Below are positions 38,821-47,610 of a stretch of 64,000 nt of DNA, one piece after another. A program made the translations under genes and the position numbers. Under the pieces are notes generated by a model. The model saw only the letters and a list, made by a program, of their open reading frames with translations. It was not told the origin of the DNA and did no database searches. The first letter of the stretch is position 1; every line of letters begins with the position of its first letter. The DNA comes from Bradyrhizobium barranii subsp. barranii (GTDB lineage: Bacteria; Pseudomonadota; Alphaproteobacteria; Rhizobiales; Xanthobacteraceae): contig NZ_CP086136.1 of the NCBI RefSeq assembly GCF_017565645.3, positions 10,461,501 to 10,525,500 of the forward strand. Direction: 5' to 3'.

Positions 38821-41279
38821 GGCGCGCGCTGTGGGTCCTCGCGGTGCTCCTGAGCCACTGGCGACGGCACAAGATGCAGTTCGCGACGCTGCTGATCGGG
38901 CTGATCGCGGCGACCGCGCTGTGGAGCGGCGTGCAGGCGATCAACCAGCAGGCCCGCAATGCCTATGACCGCGCGGCGGCGACGTTCGGCGGCGTGCGCA
39001 CGGCGATGCTGGTGGCGCCTGATGCCGCGACCTTTTCGCAGGAGCTGTTCATAAAACTTCGCCGCGCGGGCTGGCCGGTCTCGCCGGTGCTGGAAGGCCG
39101 CGTCCAGGTTAACGGGCGTTCGGTGCGGCTGCTCGGCATCGAGCCGGTGACGATGCCGGCCGATGTCGGCAACGCGCCACGCCTTGGCGCCTCGGATTTG
39201 AGCAGTTTTGTTGCGCCGCCCGGCCAGACATTGGTGGCGCGGGAGACGCTGACCGATCTGCAGGAACAGGAAGGCGCGGCACCGCCGAGCAGCAACGGCG
39301 CAAAACTGCCGCCGCTGCGCGTGCTGCCGCAGCTCGTGTCCGGCGTGCTCGTCGTCGACATCGGCGTCGCGCAGCGGCTGCTGAACAAGCCGGACCAGGT
39401 GTCGCGGCTTTTGATCGGCAAGCCGAAGGGCAAGCCGGCGCCGCTGGCCAGCATCGTTGGCGAGCAGTTGCAGCGGGTCGAGCCGAATGCGGAGACGGAG
39501 CTGGAGCGCCTCACCGACAGCTTTCATCTCAACCTGACCGCCTTCGGCCTGCTGTCGTTCTTCGTCGGTCTCTTCATCGTCAACTCCGCCGTCGGCCTCG
39601 CCTTCGAGCAGCGGTTGCCGATGCTGCGCACGTTGCGGGCCTGCGGTGCCTCGGCGCGGCTGGTCAACACGGTGCTGGTGATCGAGCTGGTGGCGCTGGC
39701 GCTGGTCGCAGGATTGATCGGGCTCGTCTGCGGCTATTTCATCGCGGCTGCGCTGTTGCCCGACGTCGCGGCGTCGCTGCGCGGGCTCTATGGCGCGCAG
39801 ATCCCGGGACAGCTCACCCTGCGCTCCGAATGGTGGCTCGCCGGTATCGGCATCAGCATTGCGGGTGCACTGGTGGCCGCGGCGACCAGCCTGATCAAGG
39901 CGATCAGGATGCCGGTGCTGGCGACCGCACAGCCGTACGCCTGGCAGCAGCGGCAGCGCCGCTGGCTGGTCCTGCAGAGCGGCGCGGCCTGCGCCGTGTT
40001 CGCGGTCGCGCTGTTGCTGCTGCACTACGGACAATCGCTGATTGCGGGATTCGGCGTGCTGGCCGCATTGATGTTCGGTGCGGCGCTGATCCTGCCTGCT
40101 TTCCTCGAGATCATCCTGCTCGTGGGCCAGCGCTGGGCGAAGGGACCGCTCGCGCTGTGGTTCTGGGCTGACAGCCGGCAACAGCTCTCCGGATTGTCGC
40201 TGGCCCTGATGGCGCTGCTGCTCGCGCTGGCCGTCAATGTCGGGGTGTCCACCATGGTGGAGACCTTCAGCCGCACCTTCGTCGGCTGGCTCAACGGGCG
40301 GCTTGCCGCCGACGTCTACATCAGCGCCTCCGACAATGCGCAAGGCGTCGCGATCCGGAGCTGGCTGAAGGAGCGCAGCGACGTGCAGGCGATCCTGTCG
40401 GGCGGACGCGCCGACACGCAGGTGCAGGGCCAGCCGGTCGAGTTGCTCGGCCTGCCCGATCACGCGCTCTATCGCGAGCGCTGGCCGCTGCTGGAGACCG
40501 CGCCGCGCGCCTGGACCCAGCTCGTGCCCGGCAATGCCGCCTTCATCAGCGAGCAGTTGAGCCGCCGCCTCAACGTCCGCGTCGGCGATGTCATCGAGGT
40601 GCCGGCGCCGGGCGGCACCTGGGAGCTCGACATCGCCGGGATCTATGCCGACTACGGCAACCCCAAGGGGCAGCTCGCCGTCAACGTCGCGGCGTTGATC
40701 CGGCACTTTCCGCAGACGCCGCAGACGCGCATCGGCCTGATCGTCGCGAAGGAAAATATCCCCGGCCTGATCGCGGCGTTGCAGAAGCAATTCGCGCTCG
40801 ACGACCGCAGCGTCGCCGATCAGGCGACGGTGAAGGCGGAATCGATCCGCATCTTCAACCGCACCTTTGCGGTGACGTCGGCGCTCAATGCGTTCACGCT
40901 CGGCGTGGCCGGCATTGCGCTCTTGACCAGCCTGTTGACGCTGGCGAATTCACGCCTGCCGCAGCTCGCGCCGCTGTGGGCGATCGGCATCACCCGGCCG
41001 CGCCTTGCCGCGATCGAACTGACCAAGACGTTGTCGGTTGCGCTGTTCACGGCGCTGCTGGCCGTACCGCTCGGATTGCTGGTGGCGTGGTGCCTGATCG
41101 CGATCGTCAATGTGAAGGCGTTCGGCTGGCGGCTGCCGTTCCACGTGTTTCCGCTGCAGCTGGTGGAGCTGGTCGCGGTCGCGCTGATCGCTTCGCTGCT
41201 TGCCGCGCTGCTGCCGATGATACGACTGGCGCGGATGCAGCCGGCGAGCCTCGTCAAGGTGTTTGCCAATGAGCGCTGA
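38817..41279 (+). CDS. FtsX-like ABC permease (YbbP/AttFG type, single polypeptide)
   Basis: This 820-residue membrane protein has the ten-helix duplicated FtsX layout: TM1 at about residues 21-40, a periplasmic domain to about 235, a first permease core (three helices about 240-365), a linker pair around 380-425 and one helix near 460-485, a second periplasmic domain (about 490-680), and three C-terminal helices. FtsX hallmarks are LRACGASARLVNTVLVIE and its counterpart LWAIGITRPRLAAIELTK. With the upstream ATPase and the downstream lipocalin-like protein it matches the AttEFGH/YbbAP arrangement, with AttF and AttG functions in one chain. It likely uses ATP for lipid or envelope handling; direct evidence is lacking. 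Confidence 0.9.
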   Translation: MRRALWVLAVLLSHWRRHKMQFATLLIGLIAATALWSGVQAINQQARNAYDRAAATFGGVRTAMLVAPDAATFSQELFIKLRRAGWPVSPVLEGRVQVNGRSVRLLGIEPVTMPADVGNAPRLGASDLSSFVAPPGQTLVARETLTDLQEQEGAAPPSSNGAKLPPLRVLPQLVSGVLVVDIGVAQRLLNKPDQVSRLLIGKPKGKPAPLASIVGEQLQRVEPNAETELERLTDSFHLNLTAFGLLSFFVGLFIVNSAVGLAFEQRLPMLRTLRACGASARLVNTVLVIELVALALVAGLIGLVCGYFIAAALLPDVAASLRGLYGAQIPGQLTLRSEWWLAGIGISIAGALVAAATSLIKAIRMPVLATAQPYAWQQRQRRWLVLQSGAACAVFAVALLLLHYGQSLIAGFGVLAALMFGAALILPAFLEIILLVGQRWAKGPLALWFWADSRQQLSGLSLALMALLLALAVNVGVSTMVETFSRTFVGWLNGRLAADVYISASDNAQGVAIRSWLKERSDVQAILSGGRADTQVQGQPVELLGLPDHALYRERWPLLETAPRAWTQLVPGNAAFISEQLSRRLNVRVGDVIEVPAPGGTWELDIAGIYADYGNPKGQLAVNVAALIRHFPQTPQTRIGLIVAKENIPGLIAALQKQFALDDRSVADQATVKAESIRIFNRTFAVTSALNAFTLGVAGIALLTSLLTLANSRLPQLAPLWAIGITRPRLAAIELTKTLSVALFTALLAVPLGLLVAWCLIAIVNVKAFGWRLPFHVFPLQLVELVAVALIASLLAALLPMIRLARMQPASLVKVFANER

Positions 41280-42351
41280 CAAGATTTCGCGGCGCGCCTT
41301 CGCCGGCGGCATCGCCGCCCTCGCTGCTGCCCGCCGCGCTGGCGCGCAAGGCTATGCCGGGCTCGGCGAGACCGCCGACGGCTTCGCGAAGGTGACACCG
41401 GGAAAGACGTTCAGCTTCCCGGCCGATCACGGCCCGCATCCGGAGTTTCGCATCGAATGGTGGTATCTCACCGCGAACCTCGTCGATAGCAGCGGAGCGG
41501 CCTGCGGCCTGCAATTTACGCTGTTCCGCCAGGCCGCGCGGCCGGGCCCGCAAGGAGAGGGCTGGGCCAATCAGCAGATCTGGATGGCGCATGCGGCGGT
41601 GACGCGCGCCGATACTCACCGCTTCAGCGAGGTGTCTGCACGCGGCGGCATTGGACAGGCCGGCGTCACCGCAAAGCCATTTGCGGCGTGGATCGACGAT
41701 TGGGAGATGAAGGGTTTTGAGCGCACCGACGATCGCGCCCTGGCACCGCTGGCGCTGAAAGCATCGGGCACCGACTTCAGCTACGCGCTGACGTTAGAAG
41801 CCGATCGTCCCGTGGTGCTGCAGGGCTATCACGGTTTCAGCCGCAAGTCCGAGCGCGGGCAGGCGTCCTACTATTACAGCCAGCCGTTCTACCGCGCCCG
41901 CGGCAGCCTCACGATCGACGACAAATCCGTCGATGTCTCGGGCCAGGCCTGGATGGACCGCGAGTGGAGCAGCCAGCCGCTCGATGCCGACCAGACCGGC
42001 TGGGACTGGCTGTCGCTACATCTCGCGTCCGGCGACAAGCTGATGCTGTACCGGCTGCGACAGAAGGACGGCCAGGAGTATCCGTTCGGCAACTGGATCA
42101 GCGCCGCGGGCGACACGCAGATGATCGCGGGTGGCGATATCCAGATGAGTCCGAAAGCGACCGCCGAGATCGCGGGGCGCAAGCTGCCGGTGGAATGGCA
42201 GATCGCGATCCCCTCACGATCATTTTCGATTGCCTGCAAGCCGCTTAACCCAAAAGCCTGGATGGGGACCGGCTTCTCCTATTGGGAAGGGCCAATCAGC
42301 TTTGCCGGCACGCATGACGGCGTTGGCTATCTCGAGCTGACCGGCTATTGA
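41269..42351 (+). CDS. Exported lipocalin-like/CrtC-domain protein (AttH family)
   Basis: This 360-residue protein starts with a Tat-like signal (SRRAFAGGIAALAAARR) and has the AttH/CrtC signatures: FPADHGPHPEFRIEWWYLTANLVDSSG at the first lipocalin repeat, QIWMAHAAVTRA, YYYSQPFYRARGSLTI and the second repeat with WMDREWSSQPL and GWDWLSLHL. The W-rich motifs belong to the double lipocalin fold shared by AttH and hydroxyneurosporene synthase. It overlaps the permease gene by 11 bases, so it is part of the ABC operon, and it probably binds a hydrophobic molecule in the periplasm that the ABC unit moves. No carotenoid genes are nearby, which argues against CrtC activity. Confidence 0.87.
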   Translation: MSADKISRRAFAGGIAALAAARRAGAQGYAGLGETADGFAKVTPGKTFSFPADHGPHPEFRIEWWYLTANLVDSSGAACGLQFTLFRQAARPGPQGEGWANQQIWMAHAAVTRADTHRFSEVSARGGIGQAGVTAKPFAAWIDDWEMKGFERTDDRALAPLALKASGTDFSYALTLEADRPVVLQGYHGFSRKSERGQASYYYSQPFYRARGSLTIDDKSVDVSGQAWMDREWSSQPLDADQTGWDWLSLHLASGDKLMLYRLRQKDGQEYPFGNWISAAGDTQMIAGGDIQMSPKATAEIAGRKLPVEWQIAIPSRSFSIACKPLNPKAWMGTGFSYWEGPISFAGTHDGVGYLELTGY

Positions 42352-42378
42352 GGCACGACCTCCTCAAAAGGATCCGCG

Positions 42379-42765
42379 ATGTATCACCTCACCGCCCTCG
42401 TCACGCTGCTGGCGATCGCATTCTACATGTTCACCTGCATCAACGTCTCGCGCGCGCGCACCAAGACCGGAGTCAAGGTGCCGGCGATGTCGGGCCATCC
42501 GGACTTCGAGCGCGCCTTCCGCATTCAGGCGAACACGCTGGAATGGATGCCGGTCTTCCTGCCGGCGCTCTGGCTGTTCGCGATCTATATCGGCGATGCC
42601 AGTGCAGCGGGAATCGGCGCGGTTTGGATCATCGGCCGCATCGTCTACTTCATCGGCTATTCGCAGGCGGCGGCAAAGCGCGGCCCGGGCTTTGCGATCC
42701 AGGGCATTGCGGCGATTGCGCTGTGGGCGGGGGCATTGGGGGCGGTGGTGTTGCGGATGGTGTGA
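42379..42765 (+). CDS. MAPEG family membrane protein
   Basis: This 128-residue protein has four predicted helices and the MAPEG motif FERAFRIQANTLEWMPVFLPALWLF followed by GRIVYFIGYSQAAAKRGPGF. The family includes membrane glutathione transferases and related proteins of eicosanoid metabolism; bacterial members are mostly uncharacterised. The asparagine/glutamate pair in QANTLE is present, which is expected for glutathione binding. AAGGA lies about eight bases before the ATG. It starts 27 bases after the AttH-like gene and may be co-transcribed with it. Confidence 0.9.
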   Translation: MYHLTALVTLLAIAFYMFTCINVSRARTKTGVKVPAMSGHPDFERAFRIQANTLEWMPVFLPALWLFAIYIGDASAAGIGAVWIIGRIVYFIGYSQAAAKRGPGFAIQGIAAIALWAGALGAVVLRMV

Positions 42766-42789
42766 GGCGCGGCGGCCACAAACTCCGCC

Positions 42790-42920
42790 GTCGTCCCGGA
42801 CAAGCGGAGCGCCGATCCGGGACCCATACCCACAGGGAATAGTTTGGCGAAGGCTCGGAGTGGGCATCTCGCGCTACACTTCTCCCTGGGGTTATGGGTC
42901 CCCGCGTTCGCGGGGACGAC
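42790..42920. repeat. Palindromic repeat, family C, copy 4 (inverted)
   Basis: The left cap is of the GTCCCGGACAAGCGGAGCGC type and the right cap is GTCCCCGCGTTCGCGGGGAC. The spacer reads CGAAGGCTCGGAG, so this copy is in minus orientation. It lies between convergent genes. Confidence 0.8.
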
Positions 42921-42959
42921 AGCCAGGGTGTGGCGCCAGCGTTGCCCCCTTGCCCCTCG

Positions 42960-44153
42960 CTACTTCGTCAGCGGGCAGCCGCTGTCCTTGGCGGCGAAGA
43001 ACGCCTTGTCGCCTGGGACGGTTGCGAGCAGCTTGTAATAGTCCCACGGCTTCTTCGACTCCGACGGCTTCTTGACCTCGAACAGATACATGTCGTGGAC
43101 CATGCGGCCGTTCTCGAGCACCTTGCCGCCCTGCGCAAAGTCGTCGTCGACCGGCAGCTCCTTCAGCTTCTTGGCGACCGCGTCGGGGTCCTTGGTGCCG
43201 GCGGCCTTGACCGCCTTGAGATAACTCAGCGTCGCCGAATAGGTGCCGGCCTGGATCATGTTCGGCATCCGGCTGGTGCGCTTGAAGAAGCGTTCGCCGA
43301 AATGGCGGGTGCGGTCGTTGAGGTCCCAGTAATAGCCCTCGGTCAGCACCAGGCCTTGCGCGGCCTGCAGACCGAGACCATTCACCTCGGCGAGCGTCAT
43401 CAGGAGGCCGGCGAGCTTCTGGCCGCCGGAGACGATGCCGAACTCGGCCGCCTGCTTGATCGAGTTGGTGGTGTCGAGGCCGGCATTGGCGAGGCCGACG
43501 ATCTTCGCCTTCGAGCTCTGCGCCTGGAGCAGGAAGGAGGAGAAGTCCGACGAGTTGAGCGGCACGCGGACCGAGCCGGCCACCTTGCCGCCATTGGCGG
43601 TGACGATCTCGCTGGTGTCCTTCTCCAGCGCGTAGCCGAAGGCATAGTCGGCCGTGAGGAAGAACCAGGTGTCGCCGCCGGCTTTCGTCAGCGCGCCGCC
43701 GGTGCCGACGCCGAGCGCACGGGTGTCATAGGCCCAGTGGAAGCCGTAGGGCTGGCAGGCATCGCCGGTGAGGCGCGAGGTCGCGGCGCCGACGACGATG
43801 TCGATCTTCTTCTTTTCCTTGGAGAGCTCGTGGATCGCGAGCGCGACCGAGGAGGTCGTCAGCTCCGTGATCATGTCCACGTTCTCGACGTCGTACCAGC
43901 GCCGCGCGATCGACGCGGCGAGATCCGGCTTGTTCTGGTGATCGGCGGTGACCATCTCGATCTTCTGGCCAAGCACTTCGCCGCCGAAATCCTCGATCGC
44001 CATCTTGGCGGCTTCGACCGAGTATTTGCCGCCGTAGTCGGCATAGACGCCGGATTGATCGTTGAGAATGCCGATCTTGACGCCTTGCGCGAAGGCCGGC
44101 GCAGCCAGCAACAGAGCAGACGTTGCGACAGCGGTCAAAAGTGCTGATTTCAT
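42960..44153 (-). CDS. Branched-chain amino acid-type ABC substrate-binding protein
   Basis: This 397-residue periplasmic protein belongs to the LivJ-like type I receptors: signal peptide ending in APAFAQ, VKIGILNDQSGVYADYGGKYSVEAAKMAIEDFGG at the start of lobe 1, ITELTTSSVALAIHELSKEKKK and WFFLTADYAFGYALEKDTSEIV. I start it at the ATG at 44153, with GGGAG about eight bases upstream; the frame to 44318 is created by the neighbouring repeat. No livHMGF genes are adjacent, so permeases must come from elsewhere. In Bradyrhizobium such orphan receptors are numerous and many bind aromatic acids, amides or amino acids; the ligand here is unknown. Confidence 0.9.
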   Translation of the reverse strand: MKSALLTAVATSALLLAAPAFAQGVKIGILNDQSGVYADYGGKYSVEAAKMAIEDFGGEVLGQKIEMVTADHQNKPDLAASIARRWYDVENVDMITELTTSSVALAIHELSKEKKKIDIVVGAATSRLTGDACQPYGFHWAYDTRALGVGTGGALTKAGGDTWFFLTADYAFGYALEKDTSEIVTANGGKVAGSVRVPLNSSDFSSFLLQAQSSKAKIVGLANAGLDTTNSIKQAAEFGIVSGGQKLAGLLMTLAEVNGLGLQAAQGLVLTEGYYWDLNDRTRHFGERFFKRTSRMPNMIQAGTYSATLSYLKAVKAAGTKDPDAVAKKLKELPVDDDFAQGGKVLENGRMVHDMYLFEVKKPSESKKPWDYYKLLATVPGDKAFFAAKDSGCPLTK

Positions 44154-44273
44154 ATGTTGGCTCCCAGCAGTTTTCTGTTTTGAAATCGCGCGGATACTAG
44201 TGAAGAACCCCGCGCCTGCCCATCCATTTCGGCGTAGGCCGTTAGTATGGGATTCTGCGCGCCAACCACCGCT

Positions 44274-44407
44274 GTCGTCCCGGGGCGCGCGTAGCGCGAG
44301 CCCGGGACCCATAACCACAGGGAGAAGCTTTGCGAAGGCTCGGAGTTACCTGTCTCGCGCCGCAATTTCCCCCTGGGGGTATGGGTCCCCGCTTAAGCGG
44401 GGACGAC
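44274..44407. repeat. Palindromic repeat, family C, copy 5 (inverted)
   Basis: Left cap GTCCCGGGGCGCGCG-type, right cap GTCCCCGCTTAAGCGGGGAC, spacer CGAAGGCTCGGAG in minus orientation. The inner stem pairs CCATAACCACAGGG with CCCTGGGGGTATGG. Confidence 0.8.
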
Positions 44408-44445
44408 AGCGAGGGTGTGGATACGCCAGCGGCCACTCGCAACAA

Positions 44446-47400
44446 CTAAGAAGCCACCACCTCCGGCTTCTTCCCCTCGTTCCGCCCTTCCGCCAGGTTC
44501 CGCACCACCACATAGAAGATCGGGGTGAACAGCAGGCCGAACAGGGTGACGCCGATCATGCCGAAGAACACGGCAACCGCCTGCCGCATCTCCGAGCCGG
44601 AGCCGGACGATATCACCAGCGGCAGCACGCCGAGGATGAAGGCGAAGGAGGTCATCAGGATCGGCCGCAGGCGCAGGCGGCAGGCGTCGATCACCGCCTC
44701 CAGCCGCGGCTTGCCTTCTTTCTCGATGTCGCGTGCGAACTCGACGATCAGGATCGCGTTCTTTGCAGCTAACCCCACCAGAACGACGAATCCGATCTGG
44801 GTGAGGATGTTGACGTCCTGCCCCATGATGCGCACGCCGATGGTGGCGGCCAACAGGCACATCGGTACGATCAGGATCACCGCGAACGGCAGCGTCCAGC
44901 TGCCATATTGCGCGGCGAGCACGAGATAGACGAACAGCACGCAGATCGGGAACACGAGCAGGCCCGCGTTGCCGCCGGTGACCTGCTGGTAGGAGAGATC
45001 GGTCCATTCGAAGGTGAAGCCGCTCGGCAAGATGTCGTCCGCGAGCTTCTTGATGGTGTTGAGCGCGGTGGTCGAGCTGGTGCCCGGCGCCGGCTCGCCT
45101 TGGAGCTCGGACGCAGCATAGAGATTGTAGCGCGCGACGCGGTCGGGGCCGGAGACGTCCTTGAACTCGACCACGCTGCCCAGCATCACCATGTCGCCGG
45201 AGGCGTTACGCGTGCGCAGGCGCGAGAGGTCGCTGGGCTCTTTTCGGAACGGGAAGTCAGCCTGCGCGGTGACGTGATAGGTGCGGCCGAACAGGTTGAA
45301 GTCGTTGACGTAGGTCGATCCGAAGTAGGTCTGGATCGTGTCGTTGATGCTGGCGATGGGCACGCCGAGCTTCTGCGCCTTGGTGCGGTCGATATCGACG
45401 AAGAGCTGCGGCGTGTTGGCCGAGAACGGGGAGAAAACCGTGGGGCCGAGCAGCAACGGCGATTTGCGCGCCGCGGCGACAAGCTCGTCGGTGGCCGCGG
45501 CGAGCAGCTCAGGTCCTCGGCCCTGGCGGTCCTGGACGCGGATGGTGAAGCCGCCACCGGTGCCGATGCCGGGCACGGCCGGCGGCGGAATCACGATGAT
45601 GAAGGCGCCCTGGATTGCGGCCAGGCGCTTGCGCAGTTCGACCGTGATGGCGTTCGCAGACAATCCCTTCTTCATCCGCGCCTCGGGCTCGTCGAAAACC
45701 GGGAACAGCGCCGCAGCATTGCCCGCCTGCGTGCGGGTGGCGCCCGAGAAGCCGGCGAAGGCGGCGACGCGGACGATGCCGGGCGTGTCCAGCGAGATCC
45801 GCTCGATCTCGCGCACGACTTCGGTGGTGCGCGCCAGCGACGCCGCGCCCGGCAATTGCACGGAGATGATGACGTAGCCGCGATCCTGCGCGGGAATGAA
45901 GCCCTGCGGCGTGGTCGCGATCAGCCAGCCGGCGCTGCCGATCAGCACGACATAGATCAGGATCATCACCACCGAATGGCGGATCACGAAATTGGCGAGG
46001 CCGGCATAACCATGCGAGAGCCGGTCGAACACGCGGTTGAAAACGCCGGTGAACGCATTCCAGCCACGCGCGAGGAGATTCCAGGCGGCAGGCGGTCGCT
46101 TCTCTGCGTGCGGCGTGAGGATCATCGAAGCCAGCGCCGGCGACAGCGTCAGCGAGCAGAAGCAGGAGATCGCGGTCGCCACCGCAATGGTGACGGCGAA
46201 TTGCTGGAAGAACTGCCCGGAGATGCCGCCAATGAATGCGGTCGGCACGAACACGGCGCAGAGCACCAGCGCGATAGAGACCAGCGCGCCGCCGACCTCC
46301 TCCATGGTCTTCAGCGCCGCATCGCGCCGACTTAAGCCGTGCTCGAGATGGCGCTCCACATTCTCGACCACCACGATGGCGTCGTCGACCACGATGCCAA
46401 CCGCAAGCACGAGGCCGAACAAAGTGAGGTTGTTGATGGAGAAGCCGAGCGCCGCCATCACCGCGAAGGTGCCGACCAGCGAGACAGGGATCGCGATGAT
46501 CGGAATGATCGCGGGCCGCCAGCCCTGCAAGAACACCAGCACCACGATGACCACGAGCAGCATGGCCTCGTAGATGGTCTTGATCAGCTCGTGGACGGAC
46601 TGCGCGATGAACTCGGTCGGATTGTAGCCGATATTGTAGTCGAGGCCTTTCGGAAAGCTCTCCTTGAGCTTCACCATGGTGTCGGAGATATTCTTTGCCG
46701 TCGCAAGCGCATTCGATCCCGGCCGCTGCGTCACCAGCATGGCAACCGCCGACTTGCGCAACAGGAAGCTGTTGGTGGAGTAGGCGAGAGCACCAAGCTC
46801 GATGCGGGCGACGTCGCGCAGCCGCACCGTGCGGCCGTCGGAGCCGGCCTTGATCAGAATGTCCTCGAACTGCTTCTGGTCCTTCAGGCGCCCGGTGAAA
46901 ACGAGGTTTGGCTGGAAGGCCCGGTCGGCGATCGGCGGTTCGGCGATCTGGCCGCCCGCGATCTGGACGTTCTGGGCACGGATCGCGGCCAGCACCTCGG
47001 TCGAGGTCAGGCCGAGATTGGCGATACGATCAGGGTCGAGCCAGAGCCGCATCGAATAGTCGCGTGCGCCGAAGATCTGGATATCGCCGACGCCGTCGAT
47101 CCGCAGCAACTGGTCACGGACCTGGAGCAGCGCGTAATTGGAGATGTAGAGCTGGTCGAACGTATCGTCCGGCGACAGCATGAACACGACCATCAGGATG
47201 TCTGGCGAGTTCTTGCGCGTGACGACGCCGTTGCGCTGGACTTCGTCCGGCAGCTGCGGCTGTGCGATCGCGACGCGGTTCTGCACCAGCACCTGCGCCT
47301 TGTCGAGATCGGTACCGAGCTTGAAGGTGACGGTGATCGTCAGTTGCCCGTTCGAGGTCGCCTGGCTGTAGAGATACAGCATGTCCTCGACGCCGTTGAT

Positions 47401-47610
47401 CTGCTGCTCGATCGGAGCGGCGACGGTGTCGGACACGGTCTGCGCCGAGGCGCCCGGATATTGCGTGGTGACGACGACGGTCGGCGGTACCACTTGCGGA
47501 TATTCGGAGACAGGCAGCGTCGTATAGGCGAGCGCGCCGACGATCAGCAGCACGATCGACAGCACCATCGCCAGGATGGGCTGGTTGATGGAGAGACGGC
47601 CAAGGTTCAT
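44446..47610 (-). CDS. RND multidrug efflux permease (HAE1, MexF/AcrB type)
   Basis: This 1054-residue inner-membrane pump has the full HAE1 layout: INQPILAMVLSIVLLIVGALAY in TM1, periplasmic porter domains, and a second half starting with VIRHSVVMILIYVVLIGSAGW. The proton-relay aspartates D409-D410 are intact in VVDDAIVVVENVERH, as is GIPQ-like PVSEYPQVVPPTV near the N-terminus. The porter sequence and adaptor are closest in style to MexEF/BpeEF pumps. It overlaps the adaptor gene by four bases. No outer-membrane factor is encoded next to it, so the pump must use a TolC/OprM-type protein from elsewhere. Substrates cannot be deduced. Confidence 0.95.
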   Translation of the reverse strand: MNLGRLSINQPILAMVLSIVLLIVGALAYTTLPVSEYPQVVPPTVVVTTQYPGASAQTVSDTVAAPIEQQINGVEDMLYLYSQATSNGQLTITVTFKLGTDLDKAQVLVQNRVAIAQPQLPDEVQRNGVVTRKNSPDILMVVFMLSPDDTFDQLYISNYALLQVRDQLLRIDGVGDIQIFGARDYSMRLWLDPDRIANLGLTSTEVLAAIRAQNVQIAGGQIAEPPIADRAFQPNLVFTGRLKDQKQFEDILIKAGSDGRTVRLRDVARIELGALAYSTNSFLLRKSAVAMLVTQRPGSNALATAKNISDTMVKLKESFPKGLDYNIGYNPTEFIAQSVHELIKTIYEAMLLVVIVVLVFLQGWRPAIIPIIAIPVSLVGTFAVMAALGFSINNLTLFGLVLAVGIVVDDAIVVVENVERHLEHGLSRRDAALKTMEEVGGALVSIALVLCAVFVPTAFIGGISGQFFQQFAVTIAVATAISCFCSLTLSPALASMILTPHAEKRPPAAWNLLARGWNAFTGVFNRVFDRLSHGYAGLANFVIRHSVVMILIYVVLIGSAGWLIATTPQGFIPAQDRGYVIISVQLPGAASLARTTEVVREIERISLDTPGIVRVAAFAGFSGATRTQAGNAAALFPVFDEPEARMKKGLSANAITVELRKRLAAIQGAFIIVIPPPAVPGIGTGGGFTIRVQDRQGRGPELLAAATDELVAAARKSPLLLGPTVFSPFSANTPQLFVDIDRTKAQKLGVPIASINDTIQTYFGSTYVNDFNLFGRTYHVTAQADFPFRKEPSDLSRLRTRNASGDMVMLGSVVEFKDVSGPDRVARYNLYAASELQGEPAPGTSSTTALNTIKKLADDILPSGFTFEWTDLSYQQVTGGNAGLLVFPICVLFVYLVLAAQYGSWTLPFAVILIVPMCLLAATIGVRIMGQDVNILTQIGFVVLVGLAAKNAILIVEFARDIEKEGKPRLEAVIDACRLRLRPILMTSFAFILGVLPLVISSGSGSEMRQAVAVFFGMIGVTLFGLLFTPIFYVVVRNLAEGRNEGKKPEVVAS

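Noticed and set aside
38568..40790. A 740-codon minus-strand frame opposite the ABC permease
   Set aside because: The plus strand encodes a well-formed FtsX-like permease with overlaps to both neighbours. The antisense product is low-complexity, rich in Q, R, D and H, and has no domain.
41269..42351. Carotenoid 1,2-hydratase (CrtC) as the function of the lipocalin-like protein
   Set aside because: The fold is shared, but the gene is embedded in an ABC operon of AttEFGH type and no carotenoid genes are nearby.
44154..44318. A 55-residue N-terminal extension of the branched-chain-type receptor
   Set aside because: It is encoded partly by the family C repeat and would place the signal peptide in the middle of the protein.
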